Shown: positions 50,995 to 59,106 of the stretch, piece after piece
Layout: the number at the start of each line of letters is the position of its first letter
How positions within the stretch are numbered: position 1 is the stretch's first letter
NCBI RefSeq assembly: GCF_002749615.1
Contig: NZ_CP024201.1
Span: 3,949,001-4,013,000, forward strand
From: Caulobacter mirabilis
Lineage (GTDB): Bacteria; Pseudomonadota; Alphaproteobacteria; Caulobacterales; Caulobacteraceae
Reading direction: 5' to 3'
DNA length: 64,000 nucleotides
Made by a program: the position numbers and the translations under genes
The notes under the pieces: generated by a model
What the model was told of the DNA's origin: nothing
The model's input: the letters and a program-made list of their open reading frames with translations, nothing else
Database searches by the model: none

Positions 50995-53022
50995 CTACTT
51001 CGTGTACTTCTTCATCCACGCCTCGACCGCACCGTACCACTGGACCGAGTTCTGGGGCTTGAGGACCCAGTGGTTCTCGTCCGGGAAGTGCAGGTACTGG
51101 GTCGGAACGCCGACACGCTGGTTGGCGGTGTAGGCCGAGATGCCCTGGTCGAGCGGCACGCGGTAGTCGCGGGCGCCGTGGATGACCAGCATCGGAACCT
51201 TCCAGTCCTTCACATGGGTCGAGGGATTGAAGCGCTCGGCCGCGGCGGGGTCGGACCAGGTGAGGCCGCCGAACTGCTCCTCGGCGAAGTTCGGGATATC
51301 GGCCGAATAGGCGAAGCCGCGGGTGTCGAAGAGGCCGGCGTGGTTGACCAGGCACTTCCACGGCTCCTTCCACTGGCTGGCGATCCAGGCGACCATGTAG
51401 CCGCCGTAGGAGCCGCCGAGCGCGCAGGCGCGGCCGCCGTCCAGGTAGTCGTACTTCGCCAGGGCCGCGGCCCAGCCCTTCTGCAGGTCTTCCAGCGGGC
51501 GGTCGCCCCAGTGGCCGACGATCGACTGCGCGAAGCCCGTGCCGTAGCCGGTCGAGCCGTGGAAATCGACCATCACCACCGCATAGCCCATGCCGGCCCA
51601 GACCTGCGGGTTCCAGCGGTAGGACCAGGCGTTGCCGAAGCTGCTGTGCGGTCCGCCGTGGATCAGGAAGGCGACGGGATACTTCTTCCCGGCCTCCCAG
51701 CCGGACGGCTTGATGACGTAGCCATAGGTCGTTTCACCGTTCCAGCCCGAGAAGCTGAACTGCTCGGCGGCGGCCATCGGGGTCTCGGCCATCTGGGTCT
51801 TGGCCGCCTCGACCAGGACACGCGGCGCGCCGCTCGTGAGTTCCTGGATCTGCGGCGGCGAGGTCAGGCTCTCGCCCATGTAGACCGTCACGCCGGCGGC
51901 GGAGTCGAACCCGCTGACCGTGCCGCCGGACACCAGTTCGGAGGGCTTGCCGCTGGCGAGGTCGATGGAGAACAGCTTGGTCTGGCCGAGGCTCGGCGCG
52001 GTCGCCAGCAGGCGCTTGCCGTCGGCCGCCCAGGCGAGGCTGACATTGTGGATGTCCCAGCCGGGCGCGACTTCGCGCACCGCGCCGGACTTCAGGTCGC
52101 GGACCATGATCGCCGAGCGCTGGGCGATCATCACCGGGCCGGTCTCGGAGACATAGGCCAGCTTCGTTCCGTCCGGCGACAGGGCGAGGCCGCCCTCCGA
52201 GGTCTTGTCGGCGGCGCCCAGGGCCTTGGGCGCCGCCGAGCCGTCGGTCGGCACCACGTACAGGCTGGAGACCGGGCCGGTCCCGCTGGAGACGCCGGAC
52301 GGCAGGGCCGCGTACCAGGCCGTGCGGCCGTCTCGGCTGACCGTCGCGTCGCCGATGTCGGCCTTCAACCCCTTGGTCAGCGGAATGGCGTCGGCGGGCG
52401 CGCCGGGCGTGTCGAGCCGCACTGTGAACAGGCCGACGAACTTGTCGTCCTGGTAGCTGTCCCAGCCGCGCGGCAGGGCGCCGTCGACGAAGGTCTGGCC
52501 GCTGGCCTTCTCCTTGGCCTTGGCTTCATCGCGGGTCTTGGTGCAGGCGAGGTCGGCGCAGTCCGGATACACGTCGACGCCGACCACCAGGGTGCGGCCG
52601 TCGCCGGACAGCTCGAAATGGCCGATGTCGAGCGGCAGGCTGGTCACCTGGGCCTTGCCCGTTCCGTCCGCCGCCGTGCGCCACACCTGGCGCGAGCCGG
52701 ACTTGCTGGACAGGAAGTAGAGCCATTTGCCGTCGGCCGACCAGCGCGCCGCCGTCGGCGCCTTCTCGTCGTCGCTGACGACGACCGGCTTGGCCCCGGC
52801 CATGGTGCGATCGAGCCGCCACAGCGCGTTGACGCCCTTGTTGCCGTCCCAGTCGGTGGTGCGCAGGTTCCAGACGACGAAGCGCCCGTCCGGCGACACC
52901 CGCGGATCACTGATCCGTTCCTGGGTGGCGAGGTCCTTGGCCGTGAACGGGCGGGCGTAGGCCGCGCCGGAAGCCGTCGTCATCAGAGCGAGCGCCAGGC
53001 TCGCCGCCGCGATGATCCGCAT
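50995..53022 (-). CDS. S9 family serine peptidase (exported)
   Basis: A 675-residue prolyl-oligopeptidase/DPP-type peptidase. It has a signal peptide (LALALMTTASGAAYA), a beta-propeller over about 30-400 (repeated SPDG/SADGKW strands), and an alpha/beta hydrolase domain with nucleophile GGSYGGYM, Asp in HGARDYRVP and His in DENHW. The catalytic triad is complete. It is probably periplasmic and used in peptide nutrition. The ATG at 53022 begins the signal peptide. It is the last gene before the family D repeats. Confidence 0.94.
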   Translation of the reverse strand: MRIIAAASLALALMTTASGAAYARPFTAKDLATQERISDPRVSPDGRFVVWNLRTTDWDGNKGVNALWRLDRTMAGAKPVVVSDDEKAPTAARWSADGKWLYFLSSKSGSRQVWRTAADGTGKAQVTSLPLDIGHFELSGDGRTLVVGVDVYPDCADLACTKTRDEAKAKEKASGQTFVDGALPRGWDSYQDDKFVGLFTVRLDTPGAPADAIPLTKGLKADIGDATVSRDGRTAWYAALPSGVSSGTGPVSSLYVVPTDGSAAPKALGAADKTSEGGLALSPDGTKLAYVSETGPVMIAQRSAIMVRDLKSGAVREVAPGWDIHNVSLAWAADGKRLLATAPSLGQTKLFSIDLASGKPSELVSGGTVSGFDSAAGVTVYMGESLTSPPQIQELTSGAPRVLVEAAKTQMAETPMAAAEQFSFSGWNGETTYGYVIKPSGWEAGKKYPVAFLIHGGPHSSFGNAWSYRWNPQVWAGMGYAVVMVDFHGSTGYGTGFAQSIVGHWGDRPLEDLQKGWAAALAKYDYLDGGRACALGGSYGGYMVAWIASQWKEPWKCLVNHAGLFDTRGFAYSADIPNFAEEQFGGLTWSDPAAAERFNPSTHVKDWKVPMLVIHGARDYRVPLDQGISAYTANQRVGVPTQYLHFPDENHWVLKPQNSVQWYGAVEAWMKKYTK

Positions 53023-53114
53023 GCTGGGTGTCCCCCGAAATGAAACTGGCCGCACGCTAGGAGCGGCCAGTCATCGGGGCAAGGCCCGTCAGCGGTCCGA
53101 CGCGGCCGTCAAGC

Positions 53115-54377
53115 TCAGTATCCGACGGCCCGGCGCATCTGGGCGCGCATGAAGTCGGCCGGCGGCTCGGACTCGGCCAGCACGGCGTCGCGGATGGCGC
53201 GCGGCTCGCCGAACAGGTGGCCCTGGCCGAACGCGAAGTCGAGCTCGAGGATGTCGACGATCTGGCGCTCGGCCTCGACCTTCTCGATGATCACCTCGAC
53301 GCCGTAGCGGCGGGTCAGGCGGGCGAAGTCGGCGGCATGCAGGTCCGGCAGCGAATTCAGCACCAGCCGGCCCTCGGTCTCCTCCAGCTGCTCGAGCAGC
53401 ATCTGGGCGCCGACCTTGATGAACTTCACGTCGGCGCGCGACAGATCCTGGAAGTCGAGGTCCAGGTCGACGACCTTGTCGAGGCTGAACTTGAAGCCCA
53501 GGTCGGCCAGTCGCGCCATGTGGCGGGCCTCGACCGCGCCGCGGCGCTCGAACGCCGCCTGGCCCAGCTCGAAGATCAGCGCGCCGGCCAGGTCCTTGTT
53601 GGCCGACAGGAACTCGAGGAACTGCGGGAAGAAGGTCTCGTCGGCCAGGCTGGCCAGCGAGATGTTGCAGAAGATGCCGACCTTGCGGTCCTGCTTGGCC
53701 AGCCGCCGCACGATCTGCACGCAGCGGAACAGCAGCAGGTTGTCGATCGCCGCGACCAGGCCTTCCGGCTCGGCCACCGACAGATACTCGGCCGGCATCA
53801 TCACTCGACCGGTGTCGTCGCGCAGGCGCGAGAAGCTCTCGTAGAAGACGGTCCGCCGCTGCGGCAGCGAGACCACCGGCTGCAGGTAGAGGTCGACGCG
53901 GTTGTCGGCCAGCGCCGACTTCACCGTGTCGAGCAGGGCCACCGACTGCGGCGCGCGGCCGAAGGCGTGCGGGACGGCGGCGGCGGCGACGCGGCTGGAG
54001 AGCTGAGCCTCCATCTTTTCCGCCATGCGGTGAACGGCGTCTTCCAGCGTATGGACCTCGCTGGCCAACTCCTCTGAACGGCGCAGGGCGTCGTCCGTGA
54101 CGGTCTCGACAACCTCGGTCAACCGGGCGTCGATCTTCTCCATCTGCTGGGCCAGGATCAGGTTGGCTTCGCGGATATTGCCGATCTCGCTGCGCAGGGC
54201 CGACATGTCCAGGCCGCGGCGCACCAGCAGATGCGCCACGCCCATCACGCCCAGGCCGCCGACCAGGGCCGAGAGGCCGGCCGCCCAGCCGCCGCCGCTG
54301 CGCCAGATGCCGAGCGCCAGGCACAGCGACAGCGTCACGTACGCGCCGGCGAGGAAGAACTGGGTCAGTCGTTGCAT
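53115..54377 (-). CDS. tipF: TipF-like flagellar regulator with degenerate EAL domain
   Basis: A 420-residue inner-membrane protein. Two N-terminal transmembrane helices (about 7-24 and 32-52) are followed by a coiled coil (60-130), then an EAL-type domain from about 145. The catalytic signature EAL reads ESF (180-182), and the metal loop reads LDKVVDLDLDF, so hydrolysis of c-di-GMP is unlikely. This architecture is that of Caulobacter TipF, a c-di-GMP receptor needed for flagellum assembly at the new pole. No flagellar gene is adjacent. Confidence 0.87.
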   Translation of the reverse strand: MQRLTQFFLAGAYVTLSLCLALGIWRSGGGWAAGLSALVGGLGVMGVAHLLVRRGLDMSALRSEIGNIREANLILAQQMEKIDARLTEVVETVTDDALRRSEELASEVHTLEDAVHRMAEKMEAQLSSRVAAAAVPHAFGRAPQSVALLDTVKSALADNRVDLYLQPVVSLPQRRTVFYESFSRLRDDTGRVMMPAEYLSVAEPEGLVAAIDNLLLFRCVQIVRRLAKQDRKVGIFCNISLASLADETFFPQFLEFLSANKDLAGALIFELGQAAFERRGAVEARHMARLADLGFKFSLDKVVDLDLDFQDLSRADVKFIKVGAQMLLEQLEETEGRLVLNSLPDLHAADFARLTRRYGVEVIIEKVEAERQIVDILELDFAFGQGHLFGEPRAIRDAVLAESEPPADFMRAQMRRAVGY

Positions 54378-54453
54378 GTGGCGTCCGCCCCTGCGAATCG
54401 GGTCGATTATCCGACGCGCGCGTCGGAGGTGTCGATGATCTTAACGCAAGGTT

Positions 54454-54921
54454 TCAGTCCGCGCTCGCCGCACGCCATGCGTCGTATAGATCCAGCTCCC
54501 CCTCCGGCCTGACGGGTACATAGATCATCGGTCGCGCCTGCTCGGCCAGGGGGCGTCCCAGCTCGGCGTAGACCGCCGCCGTCGACAGCCCGTAGGCCGC
54601 GCCGTCCTCGTTGGAATAGGCGTAGGCGATCTCGTCCACCCCGGCCATCCGCATCGCCGCCAGGCACATCGGACAGGGATGCCCGCTGGCGTAGACGCTC
54701 GCACCGTCGAGCCGCGGCCGCCCCAGGGCCTTGCCGGCCGCCCGCAGCGCGTTCAGCTCGGCGTGGGCGGTCGGGTCGTTGGTCGCGAGGATGTCGTTGA
54801 CGCCCTCGGCCACGACGGCGCCGTCCAGGACGACCACCGCCCCGAACGGACGCCCGCCCCGCGCGAGGTTCTCGCGGGCCAGCTTGATGGCGTGGCGCAG
54901 GTGACGCTCGGCGTCGGTCAT
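54454..54921 (-). CDS. Nucleoside/guanine deaminase family protein
   Basis: A 155-residue cytidine-deaminase-fold enzyme. The zinc site is complete: TAHAELNAL (His, Glu) and HPCPMCLAAM (two Cys). The RPFGAVVVLDG strand and the position of the CPMC motif resemble guanine deaminase/GuaD and TadA-like purine deaminases. The protein is distinct from tadA at 30821-31303. The substrate is probably a free purine. It is monocistronic and divergent from feoA. Confidence 0.85.
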   Translation of the reverse strand: MTDAERHLRHAIKLARENLARGGRPFGAVVVLDGAVVAEGVNDILATNDPTAHAELNALRAAGKALGRPRLDGASVYASGHPCPMCLAAMRMAGVDEIAYAYSNEDGAAYGLSTAAVYAELGRPLAEQARPMIYVPVRPEGELDLYDAWRAASAD

Positions 54922-55033
54922 GGCGAAACTCCTCTATGGGCAAGGCATTCTAGCGCCGGTTGCGCATCGACAGTCGGCCCATGAACTGATAATCGCTCGC
55001 AAGTTTTTGGCGGGGCGTAGAAGGCGAAGTGTT

Positions 55034-55339
55034 TTGAGCTGCATCGACGAAGACCGGACCGGCCGACTGCTCAGTGAAGCGGTCCCCGGCGACCGTGGCG
55101 TGATCCTGCGAGTCCATCCCCATACCCACGCGGGCGATCCGCTCACCGCGGAGGAACTCGAACGCCGGTTGCTGGAACTGGGCTTTGTCGAGGGGGCCGC
55201 CATCGAGGTGCTGCATCAGGGCCTGTTCGGCCGCGACCCGATGGCCGTGCGCTTGGACGACATGCGCGTGGCGCTGCGCCGCCACGAGGCCGCGTCGATC
55301 GAGGTCGACTTCGCCGTCCGCAACGGAGGGGGGGCATGA
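55034..55339 (+). CDS. feoA: Ferrous iron transport protein A
   Basis: A 101-residue cytosolic SH3-like protein that supports FeoB. The core LERRLLELGFVEGAAIEVLHQGLFGRDPMAVRLDDMRVALRR is the FeoA fold. It is preceded by a segment with HPHTHAGDPLT, a His-bearing loop. I chose the TTG at 55034, with AAGG upstream; longer readings lack a ribosome site. It overlaps feoB by ATGA. An AT-rich stretch at about 54981-55006 may contain an iron-responsive operator, but I could not define one. Confidence 0.82.
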   Translation: MSCIDEDRTGRLLSEAVPGDRGVILRVHPHTHAGDPLTAEELERRLLELGFVEGAAIEVLHQGLFGRDPMAVRLDDMRVALRRHEAASIEVDFAVRNGGGA

Positions 55340-57210
55340 CCGAAGCCGTCCTCAACCCCGCCCGCCTGGCGCTGGTCGGCAACCCCAACACCGGCAAGAC
55401 CGCCCTCTTCAACGCCCTGACCGGCAGCCGCCAGAAGGTCGCCAACTACGCCGGCGTCACGGTCGAGCGGAAGGCCGGCGTCCTGACCGCCGCCTCGGGC
55501 CGCACCATCCATGTGCTCGACCTGCCCGGCACCTACAGCCTGCGGGCGCGCAGCCCGGACGAGGCCGTCACCCGCGACGTCGTACTCGGCAAATACGCCG
55601 GCGAAGTTCCGCCGGACGTGGTGATCTGCGTCGCCGACGCCACCAACCTGCGGCTGGTCCTGCGCCTGGCGCTGGAGCTGAAGCAGGTCGGCCGGCCCTT
55701 CGTGCTGGCGCTGAACATGTACGACATCGCCCAGCGCCAGGGCCTGCGCATCGACCTGGAAGGCCTGTCGCGCGAGCTCGGCGCCCCGATCGTCACCACG
55801 GTCGCCACCCGCAAGCGCGGCATCGAGGACCTTGTCGCCCAGGCCGAGGCTCTGGCCCAGACCATGACGCCCGGCGACAACGTCTGGCACGAACCCACGG
55901 CCGCCGAGATCCGCCACGCCCACGCCGAGGCCCAGCGCCTCCACCGCGCCTTCGTGAAGCCGCCCGAGCGTCCGGACACCTGGACCGGCCGGATCGACAG
56001 CGTGCTGCTGCACCCGGTCGCCGGCCTGCTGATCCTGTCGACCATCCTGTTCGTGATGTTCCAGGCCGTGTTCGCCTGGGCGACGCCGGCGATGGACGGC
56101 ATCGAGGCCTTCTTCGCCTGGGTGGGCGGCCTGGTCGGCCAGTTCGTGACCAACGAGCTGCTGCACAGCCTGATCGTCGACGGCCTGATCGCGGGCGTCG
56201 GCAGCGTGCTGGTGTTCCTGCCGCAGATCCTGATCGTCTTCTTCTTCATCCTGCTGCTGGAAGACAGCGGCTACATGTCCCGCGCGGCCTTCCTGATGGA
56301 CCGCCTGATGGGGGCCGCCGGCCTGCACGGGCGGGCCTTCATCCCGCTGCTGTCGAGCCACGCCTGCGCCATTCCCGGCGTCATGGCCGCCCGGGTCATC
56401 GACCAGAAGCACGATCGCCTGACCACCATCCTCATCGCGCCGCTGATGACCTGCTCGGCGCGGATCCCGGTCTACACCCTGATCATCAGCGCCATGATCC
56501 CGCAGAAGACCGTGCTGGGCTTCATGAACCTGCAGGGGCTGGTGATGTTCGGCCTGTACATCTCGGGCATCATCTCGGGCCTGATCGTGGCCTTCGTCAT
56601 CCGCAAGGTGTTCTGGCGAAAGGCGTCGGAGCCCTTCATGATGGAGCTGCCGACCTACAAGCTGCCCGATCCCATGAACGTCCTGCGGAACCTGTGGCAG
56701 CGCGTCGGCATGTTCATGAACCGCGCCGGCCGCATCATCCTGCCGCTGATGATCCTGGTCTGGGTGCTGTCGACCTTCCCCTACCCGCCCGAGGGCGCGA
56801 CCCAGCCGGCCATCGACTACAGCTTCGCGGGCATGATCGGTCACGCGATCCAGCCGCTGCTCGCCCCGATCGGCTTCAACTGGCAGATGTCGATCGCCCT
56901 GGTCCCCGGCATGGCCGCCCGTGAGGTCGCGGTCGCGGCCCTGGGCACCGTCTACGCCGTCGGCGACGTCGAGGGCGCGGGCGGGGCGACCCTGGCCAAC
57001 ATCCTCGCCACCCAGTGGTCGCTGGCTTCAGGCCTGTCGTTCCTGGCCTGGTACGTGTTCGCGCCGCAGTGCGTGGCCACCCTGGGCGTGGTGAAGCGCG
57101 AGACCAACGGCTGGCTCTGGCCGACCGTGATGTTCGTCTACATGTTCGCCCTGGCCTATCTGTTCGCCTTCCTCGCCTACCGGACGGCGGTGTCGCTGGG
57201 CTGGGGCTGA
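55336..57210 (+). CDS. feoB: Ferrous iron transporter B
   Basis: A 624-residue inner-membrane Fe(II) transporter. The N-terminal G domain has GNPNTGKTALFN (G1), VTVERKAG (G2), LDLPGTYSL (G3) and ALNMYDIAQ (a G4 variant). Two long hydrophobic blocks follow with the gate-like motifs LLSSHACAIPGVMAAR and CSARIPVYTLI. It is at the short end for FeoB and lacks a FeoC gene, as is usual in this group. It is coupled to feoA. Confidence 0.95.
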   Translation: MTEAVLNPARLALVGNPNTGKTALFNALTGSRQKVANYAGVTVERKAGVLTAASGRTIHVLDLPGTYSLRARSPDEAVTRDVVLGKYAGEVPPDVVICVADATNLRLVLRLALELKQVGRPFVLALNMYDIAQRQGLRIDLEGLSRELGAPIVTTVATRKRGIEDLVAQAEALAQTMTPGDNVWHEPTAAEIRHAHAEAQRLHRAFVKPPERPDTWTGRIDSVLLHPVAGLLILSTILFVMFQAVFAWATPAMDGIEAFFAWVGGLVGQFVTNELLHSLIVDGLIAGVGSVLVFLPQILIVFFFILLLEDSGYMSRAAFLMDRLMGAAGLHGRAFIPLLSSHACAIPGVMAARVIDQKHDRLTTILIAPLMTCSARIPVYTLIISAMIPQKTVLGFMNLQGLVMFGLYISGIISGLIVAFVIRKVFWRKASEPFMMELPTYKLPDPMNVLRNLWQRVGMFMNRAGRIILPLMILVWVLSTFPYPPEGATQPAIDYSFAGMIGHAIQPLLAPIGFNWQMSIALVPGMAAREVAVAALGTVYAVGDVEGAGGATLANILATQWSLASGLSFLAWYVFAPQCVATLGVVKRETNGWLWPTVMFVYMFALAYLFAFLAYRTAVSLGWG

Positions 57211-57225
57211 CGCCTCAGAATTTGT

Positions 57226-57264
57226 GATGGTCACGCGCCGTGGTAGGCTTGACGCGTGACCATC
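57226..57264. promoter_or_regulatory. Toxin-antitoxin operator: perfect 12-base inverted repeat over the start codon
   Basis: GATGGTCACGCG (57226-57237) and CGCGTGACCATC (57253-57264) are exact reverse complements with a 15-base spacer. The GTG start codon (57256) lies in the right arm. TTGTGA (57222) and TAGGCT (57244), 16 bases apart, could be the promoter. That would start transcription near the GTG and leave a leaderless mRNA. Confidence 0.75.
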
Positions 57265-57516
57265 CAAGTCAACATTGCCAAGGCGACGCTGTCGGATGTC
57301 GTCGATCAGGTTCAGGCGGGTGAGGAAGTGATCCTCCTGCGTGACGGCGAACCTGTCGCAACCGTGCGAACAACCAAGTCCAAGTCTTCGGCGACGCAAC
57401 CACGCACCCTTGGCATCTGGGATGATCTCGGCCTGGACATTCCGGACAGCGTGTTTCTCGAGCCCGACCCGGAACTCGAGGACCTGATGGACAAGCCAAT
57501 CGGACCGAAGGAATAG
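57256..57516 (+). CDS. Phd/YefM-type antitoxin
   Basis: An 86-residue antitoxin. The N-terminal VNIAKATLSDVVDQVQAGEEVILLRDGEPVATV is the dimerising DNA-binding fold. The acidic C-terminal tail (LEPDPELEDLMDKP) is the segment that would wrap the toxin. The start is GTG with no ribosome site, inside an operator palindrome. Its toxin, a VapC-like PIN protein, follows after an unusually large 112-base gap. Confidence 0.87.
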   Translation: MTIQVNIAKATLSDVVDQVQAGEEVILLRDGEPVATVRTTKSKSSATQPRTLGIWDDLGLDIPDSVFLEPDPELEDLMDKPIGPKE

Positions 57517-57557
57517 CCCGTCGCCCACCCGGCTAGCGCCGGACTGCTCCTAACAGT

Positions 57558-57580
57558 GCCGCGTACTCCGGAGACGCGGC
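57558..57580. other. Hairpin in the antitoxin-toxin gap
   Basis: GCCGCGT and ACGCGGC arms enclose the self-complementary CTCCGGAG. No U-run follows, so it is not a clear terminator. It could reduce toxin expression or protect a processed mRNA. Confidence 0.5.
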
Positions 57581-57628
57581 TATCGGCTTGCCCTACGCCT
57601 TCAGCCGCAACGCCACGGGCTGGACGAA

Positions 57629-58009
57629 ATGAAACTGCTGCTGGACACCCACGTGCTCGTACGGTCCGCGATCGCCTCACGCGCCCTGCCGATGCGTGTT
57701 CTCGATGCGTTGCGCGATCCGGCGAACCAGGTTCTGGTCAGCGCGGCGTCCGCCTACGAGATCGAGTATAAGCGCCCTCGCGACCCGGAGCTGCAACGCC
57801 TTCCGAGCGATCTGGCGATCGTGGTCGACCGTCAGCAGTTCACCTGGCTGGACATTTCCTGGGAGGACGCTCGCGACGCCGGGCTGCTGCCTCGGCATCA
57901 TCGCGACCCTTTCGACCGCCTCTTGGTTGCTCAGGCGCAACGGCATGGCGCGACGCTCGTCAGCGCCGACCGCACCCTTCCGAGCCTTGGCGTTTCGACC
58001 TTCTGGTAG
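57629..58009 (+). CDS. PIN-domain toxin (VapC-like ribonuclease)
   Basis: A 126-residue toxin that would cleave RNA with a Mg2+-dependent PIN active site. The expected acidic residues are present: Asp6 in LLLDTHVL, Glu44 in ASAYEIEYK, Asp93/Asp96 in HRDPFDRLL and Asp114 in SADRTL. It is downstream of its antitoxin, separated by 112 bases rather than overlapping. The ATG at 57629 gives the canonical N-terminus. Confidence 0.9.
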   Translation: MKLLLDTHVLVRSAIASRALPMRVLDALRDPANQVLVSAASAYEIEYKRPRDPELQRLPSDLAIVVDRQQFTWLDISWEDARDAGLLPRHHRDPFDRLLVAQAQRHGATLVSADRTLPSLGVSTFW

Positions 58010-58019
58010 TCCGACGCTC

Positions 58020-58898
58020 CTAGCGGGTCGGGACCGGAACCTCGCCGCGGTAGTCGTAGAAGCCGCGGCCGGCCTTCTTGCCCAGCCAGCCGGCCTCGAC
58101 ATACTTCACCAGCAGGGGGCAGGGCCGGTACTTGCTGTCGGCCAGGCCCTCGTAGAGCACGTTCATGATCGACAGCACGGTGTCGAGACCGATGAAGTCG
58201 CCCAGCTCGAGCGGCCCCATCGGATGGTTGGCGCCCAGCTTCATGGCGGTGTCGATCGAGTCGACCGTGCCGACGCCTTCGTACAGCGTGTAGATCGCCT
58301 CGTTGATCATCGGCACCAGCACGCGGTTGACGATGAAGGCCGGGAAGTCCTCGGCGTTGGTCGTGGTCTTGCCCAGCGACCGGGCGAAGGTCACCGCCCG
58401 TTCGTAGGTCGCGCCGTCGGTGGCGATGCCGCGGATCACCTCGACCAGCTTCATCAGCGGAACGGGGTTCATGAAGTGCAGGCCGATGAACCGTTCCGGC
58501 CGGTCGGTGGTCGAGGCCAGGCGGGTGATCGAGATCGAGGAGGTGTTCGACGCCAGCAGCGTCTCGGCCTTTAGATGCGGCTGCAGCGCGCGGAAGATCG
58601 CCTTCTTGATCTCTTCGTTCTCGGTCGCGGCCTCGATCGCCAGATCCGTCTGACCGATGAGCGCCAGGCTCTCGGCAGGCTTGATGCGGCCCAGCGCCGT
58701 CTTCATCGCCGCGTCGTCAATGAGGCCCCGGCTGACCTGGCGGGCCAGGTTGTGTTCGATCGTCGAGACCCCGGCCTCGATCTTCGCCAGGTCGAGATCG
58801 TTCAGGTAGACGTCGTAGCCGGCCAGAGCGCAAACATGCGCGATGCCCGACCCCATCTGACCGGCGCCGATGACGCCGACCGTCTTGATATCCGTCAT
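58020..58898 (-). CDS. 3-hydroxybutyryl-CoA dehydrogenase
   Basis: A 292-residue NAD-dependent 3-hydroxyacyl-CoA dehydrogenase. The Rossmann motif is VGVIGAGQMGSGIAH. The catalytic His and neighbours are in HFMNPVPLMKLVEVI. The C-terminal domain ends with AGRGFYDY. It would oxidise 3-hydroxyacyl-CoA to the ketoacyl-CoA in beta-oxidation, or act in reverse in polyhydroxybutyrate metabolism. It is monocistronic and convergent with the PIN toxin. Confidence 0.93.
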   Translation of the reverse strand: MTDIKTVGVIGAGQMGSGIAHVCALAGYDVYLNDLDLAKIEAGVSTIEHNLARQVSRGLIDDAAMKTALGRIKPAESLALIGQTDLAIEAATENEEIKKAIFRALQPHLKAETLLASNTSSISITRLASTTDRPERFIGLHFMNPVPLMKLVEVIRGIATDGATYERAVTFARSLGKTTTNAEDFPAFIVNRVLVPMINEAIYTLYEGVGTVDSIDTAMKLGANHPMGPLELGDFIGLDTVLSIMNVLYEGLADSKYRPCPLLVKYVEAGWLGKKAGRGFYDYRGEVPVPTR

Positions 58899-59106
58899 GA
58901 AGACTCGCCTTTGACGTTGACGCGGTTGCCCGGGAAGGCCGCGCCCAGGAGAAATGTGGCGGGCTTTCTAACACGAGAGTCCGCGACGTCGCCAAGGCCT
59001 TTGCTGCGATGCAGCGCAAAGCCACACCCTCAATGGTTGTAATGTATAGACACTAAATCGTAACTCGTCACAGTACAGATGAGCAGGTCTAGAGTTGCGG
59101 GCCGGG

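Noticed and set aside
54981..55006. Possible Fur-type box before feoA
   Set aside because: The AACTGATAATCGCTCGCAAGTT-like stretch has only short symmetric ends and a poor match to known iron-box consensuses, so it is not listed as a site.
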